Assembly (NCBI GenBank): GCA_964017155.1
Contig: OZ024861.1
Span: 17,032,953 to 17,096,952, forward strand
Length of the DNA stretch: 64,000 bases
DNA from: Oasisia sp. SBJ-2009
Taxonomy: Eukaryota; Annelida; Polychaeta; Sabellida; Siboglinidae
Direction of reading: 5' to 3'
Of the stretch, positions 1-21,390 are shown piece after piece; the first letter of the stretch is position 1, and each line of letters opens with the position of its first letter. A program made the translations under genes and the position numbers. The notes under the pieces were generated by a model. It made no database searches. It was given only the letters and a program-made list of their open reading frames with translations, and was not told where the DNA came from.

Positions 1-153
1 ACACGACACGACACGACACGACACGACACGACACGACACGACACGACACGACACGACACGACACGACACGACACGACACGACACGACACGACACGACACG
101 ACACGACATGACATGACATGACACGTGTGTGTATATGTATGTGTGTGTGTGTG

Positions 154-188
<35 letters not shown>

Positions 189-1218
189 CACGGCACGGCA
201 CGGCACGGCACGGCACGGCACGGCACGGCACGGCACGGCACGGCACGGCACGGCACGGCACGGCACGGCACGGCACGGCACGGCACGGCACGGCACGGCA
301 CGGCACGGCACGGCACGGCACGGCACGGCACGGCACGGCACGGCACGGCACGGCACGGCACGGCACGGCACGGCACGGCACGGCACGGCACGGCACGGCA
401 CGGCACGGCACGGCACGGCACGGCACGGCACGGCACGGCACGGCACGGCACGGCGCGTGCGCGTGCGCGTGCGCGTGCGCGTGCGCGTGCGCGTGCGCGT
501 GCGCGTGCGCGTGCGCGTGCGCGTGCGCGTGCGCGTGCGCGTGCGCGTGCGCGTGCGCGTGCGCGTGCGCGTGCGTGTGCGTGTGCGTGTGCGTGTGCGT
601 GTGCGTGTGCGTGTGCGTGTGCGTGTGCGTGTGCGTGTGCGTGTGCGTGTGCGTGTGCGTGTGCGTGTGCGTGTGCGTGTGCGTGTGCGTGTGCGTGTGC
701 GTGTGCGTGTGCGTGTGCGTGTGCGTGTGCGTGTGCGTGTGCGTGTGCGTGTGCGTGTGCGTGTGCGTGTGCGTGTGCGTGTGCGTGTGCGTGTGCGTGT
801 GCGTGTGCGTGTGCGTGTGCGTGTGCGTGTGCGTGTGCGTGTGCGTGTGCGTGTGCGTGTGCGTGTGCGTGTGCGTGTGCGTGTGCGTGTGCGTGTGCGT
901 GTGCGTGTGCGTGTGCGTGTGCGTGTGCGTGTGCGTGTGCGTGTGCGTGTGCGTGTGCGTGTGCGTGTGCGTGTGCGTGTGCGTGTGCGTGTGCGTGTGC
1001 GTGTGCGTGTGCGTGTGCGTGTGCGTGTGCGTGTGCGTGTGCGTGTGCGTGTGCGTGTGCGTGTGCGTGTGCGTGTGCGTGTGCGTGTGCGTGTGCGTGT
1101 GCGTGTGCGTGTGCGTGTGCGTGTGCGTGTGCGTGTGCGTGTGCGTGTGCGTGTGCGTGTGCGTGTGCGTGTGCGTGTGCGTGTGCGTGTGCGTGTGCGT
1201 GTGCGTGTGCGTGTGCGT
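1..1218. repeat. Composite microsatellite array at the window start
   Basis: The stretch is entirely simple repeat. It begins with ACACG pentamers (1 to about 107), then three ACATG copies, a TG tract (about 125-187), GGCAC pentamers (187-454), GCGTGC hexamers (about 455-572) and a long GTGTGC hexamer array (about 573-1218). Each block differs from a neighbour by one base of the motif (CACGA to CACGG, GTGCGC to GTGTGC). Long open frames across it encode only dipeptide or pentapeptide repeats and are not genes. The left edge is outside the window. Confidence 0.97.
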
Positions 1219-1273
1219 TAGGTACTGTTGCGCTTGTTCGCTGGTGCGCTGGTGCGCTGTAATAGTACCTAAC
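1217..1273. repeat. Octamer minisatellite remnant between 10-bp inverted repeats
   Basis: GTTAGGTACT (1217-1226) and its exact reverse complement AGTACCTAAC (1264-1273) flank a short run of GCGCTG-type octamers. The right arm and following sequence match the right edges of the octamer minisatellites at 34916 and 61364. This is therefore the end of the tandem unit that lies upstream of the window, or a shrunken form of that minisatellite. The left arm is not present at the other two junctions. Confidence 0.75.
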
Positions 1274-1278
1274 AAGTT

Positions 1279-1676
1279 GCTTACCTATCGCAGAGTACTT
1301 TACAGTTAAGAATTTACATAGATCTATGCTTGCCATGCTATCCGAAGCATTCATCAAAACTTTCAAAAATCCAGGAGTATCTAGTTTAACTTTTGGCATT
1401 TGGAATACTTTTTACCTGTAACAAAAGCACATTAGAAAAAGTGTTCAACTTATTATAGTTCCTACATAATATAAGATGGCGCTTTATTGCCTCAACTGTG
1501 GAATTGAGAAATGTATCTCCAGTAAGAATAGGCATGAGTGCTACATGTACATAAACTACCAAATCATTCGATAAAACAGAATAAGTAACACTAGAAATTA
1601 TGAGTATTCACTCTTCTGCCATGAAATCCAAATATGGTGTACAACCTATGACGTAACTTGCATGCCTATTGGCCTG
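1279..1676. other. 5' flank of gene 1, no recognised gene
   Basis: AT-rich, non-repetitive DNA that aligns with 34926-35330 and 61375-61778, differing from unit 2 at roughly one base in seven by eye. No frame is conserved and no RNA gene was seen. Confidence 0.6.
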
Positions 1677-1947
1677 GCACTATAGTGACACAGGCCCTGT
1701 CACTCTAGTGACACAGGCTATGTCACTCTAGTGACACAGGCCATGTCAGTCTAGTGATACAGGCCCTGTCACTCTAGGGACACAGGCCATGTCACCCTAG
1801 TGACACAGGCCATGTCACTCTAGCGACACAGGCCCTGTCACTCTAGCGACACAGGCCATGTCACTCTTGTGGCACAGGCCATGTCACTCTAGTGACACAG
1901 GCCATGTCACTCTAGTGACACAGGTCCCGCCGCTCTAGTGATTCAGA
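1677..1947. repeat. 23-bp palindromic minisatellite upstream of gene 1
   Basis: About twelve imperfect copies of a 23-bp unit with the core TAGTGACACAGGCC followed by CTGTCAC or ATGTCAC. Each copy is itself an inverted repeat (GTGACA...TGTCAC), so single strands could form a chain of short hairpins. It lies 530-800 bp before the start codon of gene 1 and recurs at the same place before genes 2 and 3, with about two extra copies there. A regulatory role is possible but not shown. Confidence 0.92.
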
Positions 1948-2475
1948 CACCTATCAATGAGTGGTTTTATCTACCGTGACATTTGTCCAACATCATCGTT
2001 ACATTTTTGTGGGGTCAACCTTTCACACTCCCGAAGGCTACGGCTGGAGAATACAGTGAGTAAGGCATGCACGCCCGCTCTCATAACACACCTTCCCACG
2101 CTAGACTAGGCACCGAACACTTTAACAGATAGGCTAAGGCAAATTTATTGTTAAGGACACCACATTTTACGAGGGAGGTACCGATGTCATAGACTGATAA
2201 TGTTGTGAACAAATCGCATTTAGCTACGTTCGCCTCATTAGGCATGATTGCATTTACAAAGCGATCCAGTGTTCTATTGTCGTGAGGTCCATAAAACACT
2301 TAGTCAACACACGCAACTAACATGTGCTAGCAATGTTATTGTGTAACGCATAACATTTAGATGTGAATGTAACTCCATAACATGCGTAACTGGTGCTAAT
2401 CATAATTTCAATTTTAACTTTTAGCGTTTAGCGAGAACACCAGTATTCACTGTTGTGTTCTGTTCTCCAGACGAG
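1948..2475. other. Proximal 5' region of gene 1
   Basis: No obvious TATA box could be fixed. A pyrimidine-rich stretch ending TTCTGTTCTCCAG lies just before the start codon (2476), so the translated exon may be preceded by an untranslated first exon somewhere upstream. A minus-strand open frame (2081-2299) has counterparts in units 2 and 3 but shows mostly amino-acid-changing differences and is not called. Confidence 0.5.
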
Positions 2476-12187
<9,712 letters not shown>

Positions 12188-12610
12188 GCCCGTCATCGTG
12201 GGAGACGGAATGCCTGCACCCAAAGTGATATGATGACAGTGTCGTGATCCGATGAACCGTTCCCCTACGAACATTATGTTGACTACTGAATGGATCGCTA
12301 ACCTTTAGATTGCTTAAGATAATATGAACTACCATATTAACTTCTGCGTAGCTTTCCTAGCCAACGCACACTATGAGACGTCGATAGTGTTATCCCTTTA
12401 CACACGTTGTCCCGATGTCACAACATGGCTTTTGCACGAGAACTACACCACCTAAGAGACATGCTCTAACAAACACGCCGGTGTCTCAAGAACGGTCTGA
12501 AGTGCTCTTCCACTTTTACATTGGATCACAAGGGATGTTATCATTATTACTAATACTATTAATAAAGAATGCATTAACAAATTGACGAGTTTTTTTATTG
12601 TATCTCAATT
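12188..12610 (+). promoter_or_regulatory. 3' UTR of gene 1 with poly(A) signal
   Basis: The sequence after the stop is conserved in gene 2 (49155-49577). AATAAA at 12561-12566, followed by a T-rich stretch near 12590, is the probable polyadenylation signal. Confidence 0.7.
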
Positions 12611-13341
12611 TTGTATTTCCGCATAGAACTCGAGAGAATCACCATTGAATTTGCAGACATCAACCTCAATCAATATGTCTACACATGCACACGCCTTGGT
12701 GTTCTCAAAGACCTTTGTAGTGACATCAACCTCGGCCATGACTTCCAGAAAGAACACGAGAGGGTCACCATTGAATTTGGAGGAAGTAAACCTGAGTTGA
12801 TTATTCCAAACTCAGTACCAGTCTGTGCCGTCTCTGCAGTTACAGTCGACGAGCTATCTCTCTTGTCAAATCTACTTCCTGACTGCAAGCCTATAGCCAG
12901 TAAATCGAGGGGTTTCAGCAAGGATGGCCAGGATTTCATTCAACATGAGGTTTCTAAGCTTCTCTCCGAGGGTATTGTCGAGATCAGTTCATCGCCTTGG
13001 CGTGCGCAAGTGGTTGTGACGAAAGACCCACTGAATCGGTACAAAAAGAGACTTTGCATAGACTATTCTCAGATCATGAATCAATACACATACCTTGATG
13101 CTTACCATCTTCCTCGAATTGACGACATGGTAAATGATCTGGCAGCCTACAAAGTGTACTCGACATTTGACCTCAACATTGCTTATCACCAGGTGCCAAT
13201 AAAATACTCTGATCGGAAGTACCCAGGTATTGAAGCCAATAGGAGACGCTACCAGTTCTGTCGTATAGCTTTTGGTGTGACCAACGGTGTTGCCGTTTTC
13301 CAGAGTGCGATGTACAAGATTGTCGACGAGGAAGGACTCAA

Positions 13342-16300
13342 TGACCAATTGAGTTGGTCGCTAGGTGGCGTAAGGTGGCACATGTTTCTATTTCACTGCT
13401 CGTTCAAATTTACATTTTTAATCTAAATTCTGCATTTTTGTGTTCGACATTACTGCAGTTATAAGACCAACACACTACTTTATTTGGACACGCAGACATT
13501 TTTATAAATTACACCAGTTACGCCGCTAAAATTAATCATTTACAACATAGTGGGCGATAATACATATAGTTAACTTTTCGCGCTTCGGTACGGTCTTACA
13601 TTACAAATAACATACAAAGACAGGGGTAGCCCTTTTAAGCTGTTAACTAACAGGCCTTTTCATAAGACGTTCCTTTACACCCAGTATCGCCCTGGGGGTG
13701 AAGACCTCTACGTTTCATCTGCACGGGCACTAAACGTCTTATTACTTTTGCACAGGCTTTGCTGGGCGCGAAGATTTAAACGATCTGTATTTAGCCTTTT
13801 AAACTGATTTGTTAAACTGATTTGTATTTAGCCTTTTAAAAACTCATTCTACATTTAGCATTTTACAGACTTTAGCATTTTACAGACTTATTTAGCACTT
13901 TACAAACTCATTTGAAACTACTGATTTAGTTTATTAATAATTTTAAATACCACTTGATTATGTCTATGTAATATTTATTTTATAACACATTATTTATTTA
14001 TTTATTTATTTTTCTCGCTAGATTTATTAGTCTTACATCTGAGAAACTACTGTAATTTTAGAATTAGTGTGATCTTATACTCTCATATACTTATTTATTA
14101 CATGTTATTTATTAAGTGTTGGTGCTGTTGACCCATGCCAAACATTTACATTATTTTAGAACGTCTGGCCACTCAGTCACTAATTATTTTATGATACATT
14201 AATTTTATCACTTGAGCAGATTTTGTCAAATGTCACCATTGTTCTCACTGTGTGTTTTATTTTTATCCTGTTCTGCAGCTTCTAGAAGCTATGATTTCAC
14301 CTTGTGTAACACTCTGGCACAATGGTCGGATGTAACTTCAACACCTTCCAAATACATGACCACACACGAATCCTTGACATACTTACACAGTCTGCCATGC
14401 CTTAATCTGTGTTTCAACCGAAAATTACTACCTATACCCCGTTCCAGGCCAACATTTAAATTGGCCTTGATCTTACTGCTAGCGGGAGATGTTAGTCTTA
14501 ATCCTGGACCTGTGGTCAGGCATAACATCCGCCTGGCCACCACTAACATTCGTTCAATTCGTGAAAAAACTGCCTCTCTCACGGATCTTATAATTTCCAA
14601 AACAATAGACATTCTCGCTGTGACTGAGACCTGGCTCAGACCGCATGACGCAGATGCATGTATTGCCGACATCTCCCCTCCTGGCTATACCTTCCACCAT
14701 CGACCACGTCCAGTTGGACGAGGCGGAGGTGTCGGTTTCCTTATTTCAAAACTATTTAACGTAACCCCGTACACCAGCCCGGACTATACCACATTTGAAT
14801 ATATCTGTCTTAACATATCTAATTCGTGCTTCTGTGGGGTTTTCATTTGTATTTATCGCCCTCCAGGTCATCCAGCTAACTTCTTTGAAGAATTCCAGTA
14901 TCTTTTGGAAAATGTTGCAACCATGCACACATAATTTTACATTGTGGGCGATTTTAATGTTCACCTGGATACACCATCTGCAACAACTACCACGTTTAAT
15001 GATATCCTGGCATCATTTGACACAAAACAACATGTCAATTTCCCAACACACATACATGGACATTGGCTTGACATCTTGATAACTCGTTCCTCTTGTAAAC
15101 ACATTCAGACACCCACAGTTGTAGATGGCTTATCGGACCATAACACAGTAATTGCAGATCTTAAAGTTCCTATAGCCCCAGCCGTGTCCAAACACAACAT
15201 GTTCTACAGAGCCATACACAGTATCAACATTGCATCATTTATGACTGATATAATTACATCCGACCTTGTCACACATCCTAAAGAACATGTATCAGACCTA
15301 TACAAACAGTACCGTCAAATACTGAAGACATTGCTTGACAAACATGCACCCGCTAAATCCAAATCTGTGTCACAAAAGCCGCCAGCTCCTTGGATGACCC
15401 CGGAAATAATCCAATCTAAACGGCGCCGTCGCTATCTGGAACGTGTTTGGCGTAAATCTCGTTCATCCTTAGACAGGTCACGCTACACACGGCAATGTCA
15501 TCTATGTAACCAACAAATGTCCAAAGCAAAGTCGTATTATTACAAAAACATGGTCGCAAATAACTCTGCTACACCAAAACAACTATGGAAATGCATCAAT
15601 CAGATTTTACACAGGCGGCCTGCTCCTTCCCTACCAACCCATGCATCAATCAAGTCACTGTGTAACTCTTTCTCAAGTCATTTTAAAGACAAAATCAGCC
15701 TGATACATTCAGCCTTCACAGATCACACCTCAGACACTATAAATGCCGACTCTCCACAACTAAATTCTAAACTCACATCGTTTGAACCAGCCACAACTAC
15801 TGAAGTTGAAAAAATAATCATGTCATCCCCAAATAAATCCTGTGATCTTGACCCACTTCCGACCATACTACTAAAAGCATGCCTTGACGTTTTAATTAAA
15901 CCAATAACAGATATAATAAATGCATCACTCTGCTCCGGCTTATTCCCTGAAGACTTTAAATGTGCACATGTAAATCCAATTCTTAAGAAGACAACTCTGT
16001 CAAAAGAAGATCTAAACAGCTACAGGCCTATTTCTAACCTTAGCTTCATTTCCAAAATACTCGAAAAGGTTGTTGCAAATCGACTTACTTCTCACATCAA
16101 CATAAATGGTTTAACCAATGCATCACAGTCTGCGTACAAACAATTTCACTCAACATAAACTGCTCTTTTAAAAGTACACAATGACATAAACCTTAACATT
16201 GATAATGGCAAAGTTACTGCACTGACCCTGCTTGACCTATCCGCCGCTTTCGACACCATTGACCACGACATTCTCATTACACGCTTATCAACGTGGTACG

Positions 16301-17503
16301 GGATATCTGGCACAGCCTTGAGCTGGTTTACTTAATACCTTACTGACAGACGGCACGCCATTAAAATAGGTAACTGCTTCTCAGACATGCTGCCCACCTC
16401 TTGTGGTGTCCCCCAGGGTTCTGTTTTGGGTCCGTTGCTTTTCACTCTGTACACAACACCATTAAGCTCAGTTATCCAGAGTCACAACCTGGATCATCAC
16501 CTTTATGCAGATGACACACAAATCTATGTTTCTCCGACCACACCAAATACTTGTCGCTCCCTAAACCAGCTCAGGTATTGTCTCCAAGATGTCTCCCTCT
16601 GGATGAAAAATAGTAAATTAAAACTAAATGCAGATAAGACTGAATTTCTCATCATTGGTACCTCAACGCAGCGGGCAAAACTCAATGGCTTTTTCCCGAC
16701 ACATATTCTGAGTCAGAGTATCACACCAGCCACCTCAGTTTTAAATCTCGGAGTAACGTTTGATGAAAACTTCAATTTCAAACAACATATCTCGAAAACA
16801 TGCCGTTGCTGTTTTTACCATATCCGTGATCTTCGCCGTATCCGCCGGTTTTTATCACTTTCCGTCACTAAAACCATCGCCACAGCTCTAGTAAGTAGCA
16901 GACTCGACTACTGCAATTCCCTCCTTTACAATACCGCTAACAAGGACATAGCAAAACTTCAGCGTGTCCAAAATTGTTTAGCAAGGGTAGTCACGCGTTC
17001 TCCTCGTTTTTCTCGCTCAGTGCCGCTTCTAAAATCACTGCATTGGCTACCTGTGCACTATCGCATCATTTTCAAAATTTGTACAATAGCCTATCAAGCA
17101 CTCTCATCTACACAACCAGAATATCTAAATTCAATGCTAACTCCAACAAGAAATTCCAGACAGCTACGCTCAACCAGTAGTAACCCTCTTTACATCCCTC
17201 GGGTGAAAACGAAAGCCGGGACCCGAGCTTTCTCGGTTGCCGCACCAACGGTGTGGAATTCGCTTCCTGCCAGTGTTAAATCACAAGGTAATATAGTTTC
17301 ATTCCGCCGACATCTAAAAACCTATCTCTTTAATGCTGCCTATCCTCCTTAGCCTCCTAGCTTCTTCATCCATCCGTTGACGACTCACGCATTGCTTTCG
17401 ATTATGAGATTGATTAATCCCCTGGTTTTGTCGCGCCACTGAGCTTGATTTTCGAGGATATTGGCGCAAAAGAAGTTACTATTATTATTATTATTATTAT
17501 TAT
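13342..17503 (+). mobile_element. L2/CR1-like LINE nested in the Ty3 fragment
   Basis: A 4.16-kb non-LTR retrotransposon. Unit 2 preserves the uninterrupted target at about 49843, which fixes the ends. The 5' region (13342-14229) is non-coding and starts with a small hairpin (GACCAA...TTGGTC). The single large frame follows, then a short 3' UTR and a tail of ATT/TTA trinucleotides (about 17478-17503), a type of 3' end typical of CR1/L2 relatives rather than poly(A). No target duplication longer than about 2 bp is evident. Confidence 0.85.
14230..17352 (+). pseudogene. LINE ORF: 2A-like leader, APE endonuclease, reverse transcriptase (three in-frame stops)
   Basis: One reading frame of about 1040 codons holds without frameshift but has TAA at 14932, 16156 and 16333. 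The N-terminus has a hydrophobic, signal-like stretch, then a second hydrophobic run ending in GDVSLNPGP (14485-14511), which resembles the 2A translational-recoding motif. Next are AP-endonuclease motifs (TETWL, VGDFNVHL, GLSDHNTVI), RT motifs (SYRPISNL, DLSAAFDTIDHDIL, GVPQGSVLGPLLF, HLYADDTQIY) and the C-terminal LHWLPV segment common in CR1/L2-type elements. Recently dead: only three substitutions stop the frame. Confidence 0.88.
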
Positions 17504-18996
17504 AAGGACACCTTCCCATATCTGAACCACATTACAGCAGCAGGGCGAAACCAACAGGAACACGATGAAAATATGAAGAGGTTTCAAGAAGCAATTCAGC
17601 GGAGAAGTCTTACCCTCAACGAAACCAAGTCTGTGGAATCTAAGGCATCTATCAACATACTTGGTTACTGTGTGGGTGATGGTGTCATCAAACCAGAACA
17701 GGAGCGACTTCGCCCCCTCCAGGACTATCCTTCTCCAACAAATGTCGACTCTCTCCGTAGAGTGGTCGGCATGTTCGCTTACTATGCGACGTGGACACCA
17801 AACTTCTCTGACAAGATACAGCCTCTTGTGAATGCTACATCCTTCCCACTGGATGAATCTGCCCTATCTGCCTTTGACCTACTGAATAAGGAACTTGAGA
17901 GAGCTACACTCCAATCCAATGATGAAAGCCAACCGTTTGTGGTTAAAAGTGATGCATCAGAGGTTTGTGTCTCAGCAACACTAAATCAATGTGGACGACC
18001 TGTTGCATTTATGTCAAGAACACTCCAAGGTAGTGAACTTCATTACCCACCCGTTGAAAAGGAGGCAACAGCTATCATAGAAGCTGTTCGTAAATGGCGC
18101 CATTTCCTTGCTGGTCGCCATTTCACTCTAGTGACAGAGCAACCTTCAGTGGCCTTCATGATTGACAACAGAAAACGTTCAAAGATTAAAAACAACAAGA
18201 TCCAATCCTGAGCGACTCAGTATTGACTTCAAAGGACCGCTGCCTACAACATCACGGAGTGCATACATACTCACAGTGGTGGATGAGTATTCACGTTTCC
18301 CTTTTGCATTTCCATGCCGAACATGCACTCATCAACGGTGACCAAATGTCTAGACCAAATATTTACTCTGTGCGGCATGCCTAGCTACATTCGCTCTGAC
18401 CGTGGTACATCATTTCTTTCACAAGAACTCAAGGAATACCTGTCTCAACGAGGCATAGCAACACGCAAATCCACATCCTACCACGCTATTTGTAAAGGAC
18501 AGGTGGAAAGATACAATGGTATCATCTGGAAAATTGTCCGTCTTTCTCTCAAATCCAAGAATCTGCCTGACTCCCAACGGGAGCTTGTCCTTCCAGATGC
18601 TCTGTATTCCATCAGATCGCTCCTCTCGACATTGACAAACACCGCATGACAGATTCTTCAGCTTTCAGCGCCGCTCATCCTGTGGCACATCATTGCCCTC
18701 ATGGCTGCATTCCCCAGGAGCTGTCCTGCTCCGGAGATGCGTCCGAACAAGCAAAAATGACCCTCGTGTGGACCAATTAGAGCTACGAGATGTCAATCCG
18801 ATATATGCAAATGTGCGGTACATGGACGGCCGGGATTCCACAATTTCTCTTCGTGACCTGGCTCCTTGCCCATCTGTCCCAATGGATGCTACACACTATT
18901 CGCAAGCAGATCCCAGTGAAACTGTAGAAGCAAATGCGCCTGGTCTTCATCCAGGCCCTGAACCGTGTTCACCAACTCCAATGCGCGACACTTGAC

Positions 18997-19312
18997 GTTC
19001 TACTCGTGAAGTCAAACCATCATCTCGCTATTGTGGGTGACATGTATCTGTTAGGATAGAAGATAAAGACATAAACATTGAATTAAAGTTTCCAGTCACA
19101 ATTCTTCTAGGAAGGAAGAATGACGTAAAACCTTAAGTTACAACAGTTCAGTGCCATTTCTTCAAGGAAGGAAGAATGACATGAACATTTAATTTACAAA
19201 TTAAGTCTGACATTTGTTTCATTTTGCTTCCAGGACTCTCGTGATGTCTACCTGACATTTAAGTTGAATACAGCCTAATATCGAAGGTTACAACAACTTT
19301 GATGTGACAAAT
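18997..19312. other. Sequence between Ty3 fragment A and repeat block B
   Basis: Contains two short copies of an AGGAAGGAAGAATGAC stretch (about 19110 and 19167), a small local duplication. It may be the tail of the Ty3 element. No coding feature was recognised. Confidence 0.4.
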
Positions 19313-19944
19313 TTTGTATTTTCAACAGCATCTTTTTATTCTCTGGATTACAATCAAGTTGAATATATTTACATGATAATATGTTATGTATATGGTGGCA
19401 TGATATCTTTGCATCCATTTTGTATTCCACAAAGAGCTGGTGTTCTTTGTCCTGCCTACTTGCCTCTGTCTACAAACACGTTGAAATATGGCAATGTCGT
19501 CACCACAATGTGTTATTAGTTAACCCGAATTAGCATAATGCAATAACTCTTAACCAAAGTGCTGCCATTTACAAGATGGTCTCTGTGGAAGAGGTCACTC
19601 GTTTGAGAGGGTTGACATTCAGTGTACCGATATTATTCGGTCGAAACAATGAAGCATTGTCGTCAAAAACTCGGTCTCTGTCACACGTACCAGGTGTGTT
19701 AGCTCCCACCAAAACACGTTGTGGCATTTTCATATATCCAAGTGTTTTTGGGTGACCTCGTCAACCTCCTGAACAAAAGTTCCGAGTGGCTGTTTCAAAT
19801 GTAATACTTTTTGTCTGCCGGTCATTGTTTCTTCAGTAAATCGGTCCGGCTGCCGGGCGCCTCTGAGCACCCGTTACCTTACGTCAGTGATTAACCTTAT
19901 ATTGAAAAGTCGCTTGAAAGGCATTATGCGAATCAACGCATTTA
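19313..19944. repeat. Dispersed repeat block B, copy 1
   Basis: About 630 bp from TTTTGTATTTTCAACAGCAT to the sequence before the TATG tract recur at 32243-32884 and 58512-59150. It follows Ty3 pieces at all three places, so it is probably the 3' end of that Ty3 family or a piece that travels with it. It encodes nothing convincing. Confidence 0.8.
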
Positions 19945-20393
19945 TGCGTGTATGTATGTATGAATGTATGTATGTATGTATGTATGTATGTATGTATGTA
20001 TGTACGTATGTATGTATGTATGTATGTATGTATGTATGTATGTATGTATGTATGAATGTATGTGTGTGTATGTATGTATGTATGTATGTATGTATGCATG
20101 TATGTATGTATGCATGTATGCATGTGTGTATGTATGTATGTATGCTTGTAGGCATGCATGTATGCATGTATACATATTTGCATGTATGTGTGTATGTATG
20201 TATGTATGTATATACATGTATGTACGAACATGAATGTATTTATGTATGTATGTACATGTATGTATGTATATATGTATGTAAGTATATATATATATGTATT
20301 ATGTATATGTATATGTATATATTTGCATGTATGTGTGTGTATGTATGTATGTATGTATGTATGTATGTGTGTATGCATGTATGTATGTCTTTA

Positions 20394-20435
<42 letters not shown>

Positions 20436-20627
20436 GTAAACCATATTAGACACACGCATACACGTACATGCGCGCGCACACATAGATACACACACTCACA
20501 CGCACACACGCAAGAATGCACTCATATACACACATACACATGTAAGACCATGCACGCGCACACAAAGACACTACACCGCACACGGCACGTACCGCTCATG
20601 GTGCTGTCGATCCAGTCTAAGAATGCC
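19945..20627 (-). pseudogene. Inverted copy of the end of protease exon 11 and its intron
   Basis: Read on the minus strand, 20627-20593 encodes the end of the penultimate protease exon (LDWIDSTMSG). A conserved GTACGTG donor follows at 20592, then the TGTGTGCG...GTAGTGTCTTTGTGTG intron start. Further to the left, the TG, AT and TATG tracts with landmark variants such as GCATGCATGTATGCATGTA mirror intron 11 of gene 1. The exon part is only about 35 bp, so this is a gene scrap about 8 kb downstream of its source and in opposite orientation. It is absent in this form from unit 2. Confidence 0.82.
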
Positions 20628-20631
20628 TTTG

Positions 20632-20828
20632 TCGCGCTTACATTTTTCCGGTCGTTAAAACCGTTCCGATTGACGTTTCTGTGCATGCTCGTATCTAGGG
20701 GATAAACGTAAGCGCTACCTACGATGGTCGCGCTTACATTTTTTCGGCCGTTAAAAACGTTCCGATTGACGTTTCTGCGCATGCGCGCATCTAGAGGCGC
20801 GCGCGACAGCGCTAGCTAGCTACGATGG
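20632..20828. repeat. Two tandem copies of a 96-bp sequence
   Basis: TCGCGCTTACATTTTT starts at 20632 and again at 20728. Both copies continue CGTTCCGATTGACGTTTCTG, and each ends near CTACGATGG. The copies differ at several positions. Function unknown. Confidence 0.85.
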
Positions 20829-21390
20829 TTGTTGCTCACGTCATAGATATGAATGAGAGGGATCGCCGACTCCGAATGGCGGGAAAACATGTTCAAATTT
20901 CGCAGCGCCCTCACCGGGAGTCATAGAAAGTCGAAACCATCGACGCTCACTGTTCCAACAGCGGCAACATTATTCTGTACCAATTTTAGAACCTCAGGAT
21001 GTACTTGAGGTAAGATTAATTCGGAAAATCATCATATAATATGGATAGTTTATTGTCAGTTTTTGTTTTAAAACGGATACATACATTAAGTCAGTCAAAA
21101 GACAAAAACAATACGAGCGATATTACAGATATCACTCACAGTCACAGTCTAGTATCACTCGATCTCGATGCCGAAATACTGGGCACTACAGTACTTGTAT
21201 ATCCAGTTTAGTCAATTAAGCAAGCATATATAACATATGTAGTGCTGCCATCGCACAGTCAAATAGTTTAAATAAATTGATTTTAAACTCTTTGGTACAG
21301 TGCCAAACCAATTGTTTATTCCCGTCTTGCCATGGCTCCATGATCGAGGCCATGGGGCATGGGCATGGCCTGGGGCTGGGCATGGCAGTG
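20829..21390. other. Intergenic stretch with an inverted relative of the 29.3-kb element
   Basis: 20838-20928 holds ATAGATATGAATGAGAGGG, ATCGCCGACTC and GCGCCCTCACCGGGAGTCAT, which appear reverse-complemented at 29325-29430. From 21093 onwards the sequence matches 51041 onwards in unit 2. No gene was recognised. Confidence 0.6.

Larger units (their letters stand above)
12611..18996 (+). pseudogene. Decayed Ty3/Gypsy element fragment A in unit 1, split by a LINE
   Basis: Retrotransposon pol remains in order: end of the protease/RT spacer and RT fingers-palm (12611-13341), then after the nested LINE the RT active-site region, thumb and RNase H (17504-18210), then a piece of integrase (about 18210-18650) and C-terminal sequence (to 18994). 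RT motifs include SPWRAQVVV, RLCIDY and STFDLNIAYHQVPI. The catalytic dyad that should read DD is changed to NH in this copy. RNase H motifs SDAS and HYPPVEKE are clear. Integrase residues that fit D-D-E are in DFKG, SDRG and QVERYNG. The HHCC zinc domain is missing, and frames are broken at about 18210 and 18649. Similar fragments recur at 31612 and 57878. Confidence 0.85.

Noticed and set aside
118..1309. Three overlapping open frames of about 370-390 codons at the window start
   Set aside because: They consist only of CV, RV, AC or GTARH repeats from microsatellites, with no start context or domain.
1677..1947. Regularly spaced short repeats considered as a CRISPR-like array
   Set aside because: Repeats are contiguous with no unique spacers, and the genome is eukaryotic.
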